A program made the position numbers and the translations under genes. From positions 1 to 8,401 of the forward strand of contig JAVBOX010000041.1 of assembly GCA_031550095.1 (NCBI GenBank): DNA of 8,401 bases, written 5' to 3'. Positions 1 to 5,793 of the stretch are shown in pieces. The notes below the pieces were generated by a model. It did no database searches. It saw only the letters and a list, made by a program, of their open reading frames with translations, and was not told where the DNA came from. Each line of letters starts with the position of its first letter. Position 1 is the first letter of the stretch. Source of the DNA: Avichristensenella sp031550095 (GTDB lineage: Bacteria > Bacillota > Clostridia > Christensenellales > Aristaeellaceae).

Positions 1-117
1 GGATACAGGAAAGTACGCTACCGAGGACTCGCCAAGAATAGAACCCACGCGTTGATGCTCTGCTTCTGTACAAACGCCTTCCTCCTGGCTCAGTCCAGTG
101 TGCGCGAGGCTTGTTGA
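1..117 (+). CDS. IS5-type transposase, C-terminal fragment (5' end outside the window)
   Basis: Frame 1 is open from the first base to the TGA at 115-117 and encodes 38 residues beginning GYRKVRYRGLAKNRTHALML. The K-V-R-Y-R-G-L-A-K-N pattern followed by a hydrophobic helix is the typical C-terminal end of IS5-type DDE transposases, where the last catalytic region lies just upstream. The catalytic residues themselves are outside the window, so it cannot be judged whether the element is intact. No start codon or ribosome binding site is visible because the gene enters from the left. I did not recognise the right terminal inverted repeat, so the edge of the element is unplaced. The family call rests on one short but characteristic motif. 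An IS1182-like or related DDE transposase is the main alternative. Confidence 0.72.
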   Translation, partial: GYRKVRYRGLAKNRTHALMLCFCTNAFLLAQSSVREAC

Positions 118-359
118 TGTTGGAAGAGTGTCACCAACACCCTGTTGTAACTCCCGTCTCTCGCCAATTCCCTGGCTGAGGATGCTCGTTTCGTCCTGGC
201 TTGGCTGTTAATCAGTGGTTACCTAGGTGAGGCACGTCGGAAAAGGGTCCTGAGAAGGCCAAAATCGGCGGCGACGGATTCGATCTAGCGATTTCGCTTT
301 CTCCTTGATCTCTTGGTCCAGAGTAAATGACCGAACCCTGATATTTTCAGCCGGTATAC
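118..359. other. Gene-free stretch between the IS transposase and the operon promoter
   Basis: About 240 bp with no convincing coding region on either strand. The part nearest the transposase is probably the 3' non-coding end of the insertion sequence. It contains small overlapping inverted repeats (TGTTGG at 118-123 with CCAACA at 134-139, and CAACA at 135-139 with TGTTG at 143-147) and a quasi-palindrome AGCGA-TT-TCGCT at 287-298. None is followed by a T-run that would make a clear terminator. The boundary between the element and host DNA cannot be located without its left end. Confidence 0.5.
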
Positions 360-388
360 TGGACAATCCCCAACCAATGGATTACAAT
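360..388 (+). promoter_or_regulatory. Predicted sigma-A promoter of the four-gene operon
   Basis: TGGACA (360-365) is separated by exactly 17 bp from TACAAT (383-388); each box matches the consensus at 5 of 6 bases. The expected transcription start is near 395, which leaves a leader of about 28 nt before the start codon at 423. The promoter lies outside the transposase gene, although it may still be within or next to the insertion sequence. This is a visual prediction. Confidence 0.55.
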
Positions 389-408
389 AATAGTTCAACA
401 ATATGATT

Positions 409-417
409 AGGAAGGTG
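409..417 (+). promoter_or_regulatory. Ribosome binding site selecting the TTG start at 423
   Basis: AGGAAGGTG lies 5 nt before a TTG codon. An in-frame TAG at 408-410 excludes any longer reading frame, so TTG at 423 is the most upstream possible start. Confidence 0.6.
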
Positions 418-422
418 CCGCC

Positions 423-1235
423 TTGTCCCTCATTCAACATCCGCTGGCCGCGCTTCCCGGCATCCCCTTGGAAAACAGTTTCCAGGTATTGGATGAAACG
501 GGCGAAAAGTGCGGCAACGCGGCAGTTGTAGAATATATCAATCACACCATGCTTCCGGATTGTCCGCTAAATTATTATATCAGCATCAACGCCAGGTCCG
601 ATCGGGCTTTTGATCTTCTCCTTGGCGCGACCTTAGCCCGATCAATGACCCTCAGGACACGAAAGCCGCACCTCAAAGCCCGGGTTTACGCGCCTTGCAA
701 GCCCTATGATCAGCTGTCGCTGCGGAACTTTCAGGAGGCTGGTTTTCTAAACGATGACGCGATCATCCGAATGCGGCGGATTCTCTCTCCAGCCAGCCGC
801 ATGCCCAACCCGCCGGTAGGCTGCGTCATCGCGCCGATCGCATTGGAAAACGACGATGATGCCGAGGGCATTGTTCGGCGCATGAACGCATACTCCGTTA
901 CCGAGCGGAGCATCGACTGGCTGGCTCAGCTCAGGCGGGAGCAGATGCTTGAGGTTCATGGCGTCTGGCAGGATCAGCGGCTTCTTGGGGAAATGATACT
1001 CAGCGCATACGGCGCGGAAGGTCGGTTGGAGATGATCTACACTCGTCCGGAATACCGCCGCAGGGGCATTGCCACAGCATTGATCTCCCATGCGGAACAG
1101 GTGCTTTTGAGAAACGGCATTCGAAGCCTGACTGCCGAAGTATGGCGGCGCGTCGTATCAGCCATGTCGCTGTTTGAAACCCTTGGCTTTGAAAGCGTTT
1201 CCCCGACGATTTTATATCCGGGTATCGACCTATGA
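423..1235 (+). CDS. Two-domain GNAT-family N-acetyltransferase
   Basis: This 270-residue protein is predicted to transfer an acyl group from acetyl-CoA to an amine in the cytoplasm; the substrate is unknown. The C-terminal half (about residues 138-270) is a recognisable GNAT domain. It has a beta-strand (IYTRP, 205-209), the pyrophosphate-binding loop R-R-R-G-I-A (212-217), a following helix, and the late motif SLFETLGFE (249-257) typical of the last helix and strand. The N-terminal half (1-130) lacks this loop but contains NFQEAGFLNDDAIIRM (102-117), which resembles the end of a degenerate GNAT unit, so this may be a tandem GNAT with one active site. It is the first gene of the operon. It starts with TTG behind a good ribosome binding site and overlaps the next gene by ATGA at 1232-1235, suggesting translational coupling. 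The family is well supported, but no specific activity can be assigned. Confidence 0.85.
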   Translation: MSLIQHPLAALPGIPLENSFQVLDETGEKCGNAAVVEYINHTMLPDCPLNYYISINARSDRAFDLLLGATLARSMTLRTRKPHLKARVYAPCKPYDQLSLRNFQEAGFLNDDAIIRMRRILSPASRMPNPPVGCVIAPIALENDDDAEGIVRRMNAYSVTERSIDWLAQLRREQMLEVHGVWQDQRLLGEMILSAYGAEGRLEMIYTRPEYRRRGIATALISHAEQVLLRNGIRSLTAEVWRRVVSAMSLFETLGFESVSPTILYPGIDL

Positions 1236-2176
1236 TGCCTATTGTTTTAGAAAGCGGCGTCGCCCCCATGGAGGCACTTCTTCCCCTCTTTGAGAGAAGT
1301 CCCCATCATCATATTGCCCGTTCCGCTTGCCTTGGGCTTGTCCCTTGCCGGGCATTTGTAGATTCCATGGATTCTCCAACCGCGGCAATGTTGGTGCTAA
1401 AGCGCTTTGGCGTTGGATTTGTGGCCGGGGATGCCAGGCACGCCGAGTCGTTCTTGTCCGCGCTTCAGGGCTGGCATCCGGACTATGACATTTTTGACCC
1501 GCCTCTCAGCTGGCATCCGGCGCTCAACGGCTGGTCAAGGGAAAGCTATGGCATGATTCGTTACGGTACCTCCTTCGATTGGCACGGCATTGACCTTCTC
1601 CGGCTAAGGGCGATAGCGCGGCCGCCGGAAGGTTGCTATATACAGCGCTATGACCAGCCTCTTTTGGAGCAAGCCCTATCCATGGTATGGTCCCAAGATC
1701 ATATCGGCGCCTTTTTAAGCATCGGTGATTTCCTATCGGCGGGATTTGGCTTCGCCTTAGTCCGGGAGGGAACGCTTTTATCTGGCTGCTCCTGTTTCTG
1801 CAATCATCCAGATGGATATGAAATACAGGTTGACACCCATCCAGACGCACAGCAAAAGGGATACGCAGCCTGTGTATCCGCGGCTTTCCTTCTTGAGACG
1901 TTTGCGCGTGGGAAGATCCCCTATTGGGACGCGGGAAATATGCCGTCCTTGAAGCTCGCGCAGAAACTGGGGTTTCAGCTGACATGCGGCTTTGTCGCGT
2001 GGAAGCTAACGCCAGCCGACGGGACGAATCGGAATATAGCGGCCAGCAAAACGGCTATGGGTGAATGTCTCGATGGACAAAATACAAATGAGGAAGACGA
2101 GAAAGGAGCATATGGTTCACGCGCTTTGTTGTTGGAACAACAGCATCCTATGGATGAATCATGCGAAGAATTATGA
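1232..2176 (+). CDS. ZmaR-like GNAT acetyltransferase (GNAT_acetyltran family)
   Basis: A 314-residue cytoplasmic acetyltransferase of the family that includes the zwittermicin A resistance protein ZmaR. The diagnostic part is residues 196-258: a beta-strand (YEIQVDTHP), the acetyl-CoA loop Q-Q-K-G-Y-A (207-212), a helix, then the block YWDAGNMPSLKLAQKLGF (231-248), which closely follows the family's W-D-A-x-N-x-x-S-x-x-L-A-x-K-L-G-[FY] signature. The domain looks complete and ends near residue 258. A polar 56-residue tail (259-314) follows with no recognisable fold; it is unusual for the family and may be non-homologous read-through. The start overlaps the previous stop (ATGATG at 1232-1237), and the TGA at 2174-2176 overlaps the ATG of the next gene. 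The substrate is unknown. Resistance to an amino-containing antibiotic is one possibility by analogy to ZmaR, not shown here. Confidence 0.85.
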   Translation: MMPIVLESGVAPMEALLPLFERSPHHHIARSACLGLVPCRAFVDSMDSPTAAMLVLKRFGVGFVAGDARHAESFLSALQGWHPDYDIFDPPLSWHPALNGWSRESYGMIRYGTSFDWHGIDLLRLRAIARPPEGCYIQRYDQPLLEQALSMVWSQDHIGAFLSIGDFLSAGFGFALVREGTLLSGCSCFCNHPDGYEIQVDTHPDAQQKGYAACVSAAFLLETFARGKIPYWDAGNMPSLKLAQKLGFQLTCGFVAWKLTPADGTNRNIAASKTAMGECLDGQNTNEEDEKGAYGSRALLLEQQHPMDESCEEL

Positions 2177-2252
2177 AATTAGATTTTCTTGGGATTGGCG
2201 CGGCTTTTTATCCCAAATTAGGCAGCAACGCCGCCTACTTCATCCACAATAG
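2102..2252 (+). other. Internal Shine-Dalgarno with a 46-codon overlapping ORF (doubtful)
   Basis: AAAGGAG at 2102-2108 sits 3 nt before an ATG at 2112, closer than the usual 5-9 nt. The ATG opens a frame ending at TAG 2250-2252. The ORF overlaps the tail of the ZmaR-like gene and the start of the metallo-hydrolase in a third frame. Its peptide begins MVHALCCWNNSILWM and resembles nothing I recognise. It could be a short coupling or leader ORF, a relic of an earlier gene start, or chance. Confidence 0.2.
2127..2142. repeat. Perfect inverted repeat within the acetyltransferase tail
   Basis: TGTTGTT-GG-AACAACA is a 7+7 bp palindrome with a 2-bp centre. As RNA it would form a 6-bp stem with a TGGA loop, about 30 nt before the metallo-hydrolase start. 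It lies inside coding sequence, so a regulatory role is uncertain. Confidence 0.35.
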
Positions 2253-2880
2253 CCGTCTTTTTCTCCTGGACTGTGGCGAATCGGTTTTCGCGTCCGTCTT
2301 AAAGGCCGGTTTATTTAATCGCACGGATGGAGAAGTTACAATTTTTTTAACCCATACCCATTCCGATCATTGCGGTTCTTTGGGCTCCTGCTGCCTGTAT
2401 GTGATTGAACGGCTTAAGCGCCCGTTAACAATCGTGCATCCCAACACTCAGGTCGTTTTGACATTGCTCTCCATTATGGGGGTGAAGGAATCTCACTTTC
2501 GTCTCCTATCCGAGTACGCTGAAAATGGCCTGGAGATCACCTTTTCCCCTGTCAGACACATTGATATGACAGCTTACTCTCTCCTCATCGGCGATGGGCG
2601 GGAAGCCTTCTACTACAGCGGCGACGCGAGTGAACTGAAGGCAGAGGTGCTGGAGGCCTTGCGCTCGGGAAAAATCGCCCGAATTTATCAGGACGCCATG
2701 ATCTTTGCCGGAAAATCCCCTTCCTCACCCCCGCATATGCCGTTTGCGGCGTTAGTCGACATGGTGGAGCCGGCCATTCGAGACCGGGTCTACATCATGC
2801 ATTTTAACCAGGATTTCCGGGCGGAAGCCATGGCCCAAGGATTTTCTTGTGCCAGCAGAGTACCCGATGTCGACTCCTAG
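2173..2880 (+). CDS. Metallo-beta-lactamase-fold hydrolase
   Basis: A 235-residue cytoplasmic metal-dependent hydrolase of the MBL superfamily. The start at 2173 gives the family's usual opening (MKLDFLGIGAAF) and an ATGA overlap with the previous stop. An ATG at 2161 in the same frame would add only four residues (MRRI) and has no better ribosome binding site. The full set of metal ligands is present: H61, H63, D65 and H66 in T-H-T-H-S-D-H, then H129 (PVRHID), D151 (YYSGDAS) and H210 (YIMHFN). A dinuclear zinc or iron centre is therefore expected. The length fits a minimal single-domain MBL protein without an extra substrate domain. The opening resembles ribonuclease Z- and PhnP-like members, but the substrate cannot be deduced. 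With no strong ribosome binding site of its own, its translation probably depends on coupling to the upstream acetyltransferase. Confidence 0.85.
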   Translation: MKLDFLGIGAAFYPKLGSNAAYFIHNSRLFLLDCGESVFASVLKAGLFNRTDGEVTIFLTHTHSDHCGSLGSCCLYVIERLKRPLTIVHPNTQVVLTLLSIMGVKESHFRLLSEYAENGLEITFSPVRHIDMTAYSLLIGDGREAFYYSGDASELKAEVLEALRSGKIARIYQDAMIFAGKSPSSPPHMPFAALVDMVEPAIRDRVYIMHFNQDFRAEAMAQGFSCASRVPDVDS

Positions 2881-2886
2881 GGAGGG
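2879..2886 (+). promoter_or_regulatory. Ribosome binding site selecting the alcohol dehydrogenase start at 2897
   Basis: AGGGAGGG, overlapping the stop of the metallo-hydrolase, lies 10 nt before the ATG at 2897. The frame also contains GTG 2849 and ATG 2867 upstream, but neither has a comparable site. Only the 2897 start gives the N-terminus usual for the family. Confidence 0.75.
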
Positions 2887-2896
2887 TTTTTTGCCC

Positions 2897-4075
2897 ATGC
2901 TGAACTTTACACTGCATAACCCCACTTACTTCGCCTTTGGGCAGGACACACAGAAAGAAACCGGTTCATTGGTACGCAAATTTGGCGGAACCAAGGCGCT
3001 TATCCATTATGGCGGCGGTTCCGTCGTTCGCTCCGGCCTGTTGGAACAGATACGGGAATCACTGAACAAAGCAAGCATCCCGTTTGTGGAACTGGGCGGC
3101 GTTGTGCCCAATCCTAGGAGCGGATTGGTATACCAGGGCATCGAACTGTCTAGGCGAGAAGGCGTGGACTTTGTTTTAGGCGTTGGAGGCGGCAGTGCCA
3201 TTGATTCTTCCAAGGCCATTTCCACAGGCGTCCCTTACGCCGGAGATTTCTGGGAACTTTTTGAGCGGAAGGCCGTTCCTGCCAAAGCCTTGCCCATGGG
3301 CTGCGTGCTGACATTTTCCGCCACTGGCACAGAGGCGTCAAACTCCTGTGTCATCACACATGAGCGCAATATGCTGAAGCGGGGACTTCGTACCGACTTC
3401 AATCGCCCGCTTTTTGCCGTCATGAACCCAGAGCTCACCTACACCGTGCCGCCTTTCCAGACCGCTTGCGGCATAGCCGATATGATGGCCCATATCTTTG
3501 AGCGCTACCTGACAAACACCACCGATGTCGATGTGACGGACCGGCTCTGTGAAGCCGTCCTGCAAACCATTCTCCGGGCCGCTCCCATTGTCATGGCAAA
3601 GCCGGATGATTACGCCGCCCGGGCGGAATTGATGTGGGCAGGCACATTGGCCCATAATGGCCAGCTCGGCGTTGGCCGGGAAGAGGATTGGGGAAGCCAC
3701 AATATCAGCCACGAGTTCAGCGCTGCTTATGATGTCCCCCATGGCGCAAGCTTGGCTGTGATCATGCCCCATTGGATGCGCTACACCCTGCCGGGCCATG
3801 AGATGCGCTACGCCCAAATGGCCACACGGATATTCGGCTGCTCCATGGACTTTGAGCGGCCAGAACGGACAGCGCTTGAGGGCATCCGACGGTTGCAGGC
3901 GTTTTGGAAAGAGCTTGGCTTGCCGCTGACCCTTGGGGAAGTTGGGACTGATCCGGATGACATCCCCATCCTGACGCAAAAAGCCCGCTGCGATGAACAG
4001 GGGCTTCTGGGGAACTTTATTCGAATGACCAAAGAGGATATCGCCGCCATTCTCCGCTTATGCCGCGAGGTGTGA
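2897..4075 (+). CDS. Iron-containing alcohol dehydrogenase (YqhD/butanol dehydrogenase type)
   Basis: A 392-residue cytoplasmic oxidoreductase predicted to interconvert aldehydes and alcohols with NAD(P)H. It begins MLNFTLHNPTYFAFG, the typical opening of BDH/YqhD proteins, and its length is close to theirs. Cofactor-binding signatures are Y-G-G-G-S (38-42) and G-V-G-G-G-S-A-I-D (95-103). The metal ligands align with those known for YqhD: D195 and H199 (ADMMAH), H272 (ISHEF) and H282 (DVPHGASLAVIMP), so the enzyme appears catalytically complete. YqhD-like relatives reduce a broad range of short aldehydes, including toxic ones such as methylglyoxal and acrolein; whether this one does is inference. 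It is the last gene of the operon, 16 nt after the metallo-hydrolase. Its TGA at 4073-4075 directly abuts the stop of the opposing amidohydrolase gene, leaving no room for a terminator in between. Confidence 0.92.
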   Translation: MLNFTLHNPTYFAFGQDTQKETGSLVRKFGGTKALIHYGGGSVVRSGLLEQIRESLNKASIPFVELGGVVPNPRSGLVYQGIELSRREGVDFVLGVGGGSAIDSSKAISTGVPYAGDFWELFERKAVPAKALPMGCVLTFSATGTEASNSCVITHERNMLKRGLRTDFNRPLFAVMNPELTYTVPPFQTACGIADMMAHIFERYLTNTTDVDVTDRLCEAVLQTILRAAPIVMAKPDDYAARAELMWAGTLAHNGQLGVGREEDWGSHNISHEFSAAYDVPHGASLAVIMPHWMRYTLPGHEMRYAQMATRIFGCSMDFERPERTALEGIRRLQAFWKELGLPLTLGEVGTDPDDIPILTQKARCDEQGLLGNFIRMTKEDIAAILRLCREV

Positions 4076-5617
4076 TCATTCCCGGTAAACCGCCTCTCCC
4101 CCCACGAAGCAGCCCCGGACACCCGCTTCCAGCAAGGAAGTGGGTTCTTTTTCGCATAAACGATCCTTGAGCAAGATAAAGTCCGCGAGCATCCCCGGCC
4201 AGACGCGTCCCTTCTCTTCCTCCTCCCCGCTGGCGTAAGCTCCTGCGGCCGTATAGGCATATAGCGCTTCATCCAGGGTAAACGCCTCCTCAGGCAGATA
4301 AGCGGCTCCGCCGCGCAGGCCTTTTCTGGTCACTGCGCAATACAGGTTGGGGAAGGGGTTGAAAGGCTCTACGGGACAGTCGGTGCTAAAGGCCACATGG
4401 GCGCCCATTTCCATCATACCGCGCCAGCGGTAGGACGTATTCGCCAGCACTTCCCCCACCCGCGCCTGAACAATTGGCGCATCCGCGTCTAAAAAGATGG
4501 GCTGCGCAAGGAGCAGCAAGCCCATACGCCCACACCGCGCCACCTGATCGGCGTCGGTGATCTGGGCGTGAACCACGGCATTGCGAAGCCCTTTCCCCTC
4601 CCGGGCAAACGCCAACAGAACTTGTTCCATGGCCGCGTCTCCAATGGCATGAATGGCCGTGGGCATTCCATGGCTGGCCGCCTCCCGCACCATGGCGCAA
4701 AGCGCTTCATCGGAAAAGAGCTCCATGCCCCGCGTATCCCGAGCATCCGCATAGGGGGCTTTCAAGGCAGCCGTTCGCGCTCCCAAGGAACCGTCCGCCA
4801 GGATTTTCATTGTGGAAATGTGAAACCCTGGCCCGCGAAGCGCGTGGAGATTATCAGCGAAGAAGGCCTCAAAGCCGGCGAGGTCCCCCATCAAGGCCTG
4901 CTGGGCATAGCGGACCTTGATGGCTCCCGCCTGGCAGGTATCCCGAAGGTCCTTCAGGAATGCCCCTTCCCCATTAGCCGATATAGCGCCTAGATCATCG
5001 GACTGTATGGATGTGATCCCCTGCCGGAAAAGATCCTGCTGAACCGATTGCATCATGCTCAAAAGAGCGGCGTTACCCGGCACGGGTACGCACTTCCATA
5101 TTGGGGCTTGCTCGTCCTCCCGAAGCAATCCGTCCTCCACATTTAACTCGGCTCTCCGAAGCGCGGCACTGTTCACGGCGATGATATGTCCGCAGGCGCG
5201 AATGGCGATCATGGGCACGTCCTTGGATACCGCGTCCAAATCGGCCCGGGTCAGCATTTTCCGGTCAGGAAAGCGCTCCTGGTTCCACCCTTCTCCAATC
5301 AGCCATCCCCCAACCTGCCGGGAAAAGCCATCCTGAAAGCGCTTAACGCACTCTTCGCGTGTTTTAGCGCCTTCTAACAATACATTATGAACCCGCTTGG
5401 CATAGTGAAGAAAATGCATATGAGCATCATTAAACCCCGGCAACACCGTTGCGCCTCGCGCATCAATGGCTTGATGAGGCGCACTGGCGAGCAAGCGCCG
5501 GGCGCCCGCAAAGCTTCCAACATAGATAAAGCGATCTCCCTGAACCAAAGCTGCCTCAGCCCTTGGCATGGCAGGATGCATGGTGCGAATTTCCGCATTA
5601 AAAATCAATGTTTGCAT
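4076..5617 (-). CDS. Amidohydrolase family protein, YtcJ-like (amidohydrolase 3)
   Basis: A 513-residue metal-dependent hydrolase of the amidohydrolase superfamily, predicted cytoplasmic (no signal peptide). An N-terminal beta-sandwich piece (1-60) leads into the TIM barrel through LPGFNDAHMHF, with metal ligands H66 and H68. Other conserved positions are K271 in the block KILADGSLGARTA (271-283), H323 (AIHAIGD), H350 (VVHAQI) and the catalytic D413 (FSTDCPVEP). The C-terminal W-P-G-M-L-A-D-F-I-L-L (473-483) returns to the sandwich, as in YtcJ-type proteins. All these residues are present, so the enzyme should be active. Relatives cleave amides, carbamates or esters; the substrate is unknown. 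The ATG at 5615-5617 has AAGGAG 7 nt upstream. It is transcribed alone from a promoter divergent to the cell-wall hydrolase and is convergent with the acetyltransferase/dehydrogenase operon. Confidence 0.92.
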   Translation of the reverse strand: MQTLIFNAEIRTMHPAMPRAEAALVQGDRFIYVGSFAGARRLLASAPHQAIDARGATVLPGFNDAHMHFLHYAKRVHNVLLEGAKTREECVKRFQDGFSRQVGGWLIGEGWNQERFPDRKMLTRADLDAVSKDVPMIAIRACGHIIAVNSAALRRAELNVEDGLLREDEQAPIWKCVPVPGNAALLSMMQSVQQDLFRQGITSIQSDDLGAISANGEGAFLKDLRDTCQAGAIKVRYAQQALMGDLAGFEAFFADNLHALRGPGFHISTMKILADGSLGARTAALKAPYADARDTRGMELFSDEALCAMVREAASHGMPTAIHAIGDAAMEQVLLAFAREGKGLRNAVVHAQITDADQVARCGRMGLLLLAQPIFLDADAPIVQARVGEVLANTSYRWRGMMEMGAHVAFSTDCPVEPFNPFPNLYCAVTRKGLRGGAAYLPEEAFTLDEALYAYTAAGAYASGEEEEKGRVWPGMLADFILLKDRLCEKEPTSLLEAGVRGCFVGGEAVYRE

Positions 5618-5624
5618 GGGCCTT

Positions 5625-5630
5625 CTCCTT
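5625..5630 (-). promoter_or_regulatory. Ribosome binding site of the amidohydrolase gene
   Basis: On the minus strand AAGGAG lies 7 nt before the ATG at 5617, which fixes this start. Confidence 0.75.
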
Positions 5631-5632
5631 CA

Positions 5633-5642
5633 CGACGCGTCG
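5633..5642. repeat. 10-bp perfect palindrome in the amidohydrolase leader
   Basis: CGACGCGTCG is self-complementary and lies between the predicted transcription start (near 5661) and the ribosome binding site of the amidohydrolase gene. It could be an operator for a dimeric regulator or a chance GC-rich palindrome; no matching second site was seen. Confidence 0.3.
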
Positions 5643-5667
5643 CGCGAAATATTTCCATGTGCTTACC

Positions 5668-5696
5668 ACAATATCATCCTCCGCATACTTCGTCAA
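5668..5696 (-). promoter_or_regulatory. Predicted sigma-A promoter of the amidohydrolase gene
   Basis: Read on the minus strand, TTGACG (5696-5691) is followed after 17 bp by TATTGT (5673-5668), with TGA directly before the -10 box as in extended -10 promoters. The expected start is near 5661, giving a leader of roughly 44 nt. Confidence 0.65.
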
Positions 5697-5720
5697 GAAA
5701 CACATGACTTATCCATGCTT

Positions 5721-5749
5721 TTCACATATAAGGCGCGTCTGAATAGAAT
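5721..5749 (+). promoter_or_regulatory. Predicted sigma-A promoter of the cell-wall hydrolase gene
   Basis: TTCACA (5721-5726), 17 bp, TAGAAT (5744-5749): 5 of 6 matches in each box with ideal spacing. The start is expected near 5756. It is divergent from the amidohydrolase promoter, with 24 bp between the two -35 boxes. I saw no match to the sporulation sigma-E, -F, -G or -K patterns despite the SpoIID domain downstream. Confidence 0.55.
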
Positions 5750-5775
5750 GTTAACGGGGGTGGCTTTTACGCTGC

Positions 5776-5783
5776 AAGGAGGG
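5776..5783 (+). promoter_or_regulatory. Strong ribosome binding site of the cell-wall hydrolase gene
   Basis: AAGGAGGG lies 10 nt before the ATG at 5794. An ATG at 5784 directly abuts the site and is in another frame. An in-frame TGA at 5785-5787 shows the protein cannot begin earlier. Confidence 0.8.
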
Positions 5784-5793
5784 ATGAGCCAAC

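Noticed and set aside
118..147. Mutually exclusive short hairpins (TGTTGG, CCAACA, TGTTG) resembling an attenuator
   Set aside because: The stems are only 5-6 bp, there is no T-run, leader peptide or nearby start codon, and the site lies just after a transposase stop.
255..285. On the minus strand, ATCGAATCCGTCGCCGCCGA looks like the T-loop and acceptor end of a tRNA, as in an integration site
   Set aside because: The expected T-stem partner does not pair (GCTAG against CCGTC) and no upstream cloverleaf is present, so it is at best a fragment and probably chance.
285..545. 86-codon leftward ORF over the operon promoter and the start of the first acetyltransferase
   Set aside because: It has no ribosome binding site or recognisable motif and overlaps a well-supported gene and promoter on the other strand.
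3338..3979. 213-codon ORF antisense to the alcohol dehydrogenase
   Set aside because: It is a shadow frame of a gene with complete catalytic motifs. It has no domain, promoter or ribosome binding site of its own.
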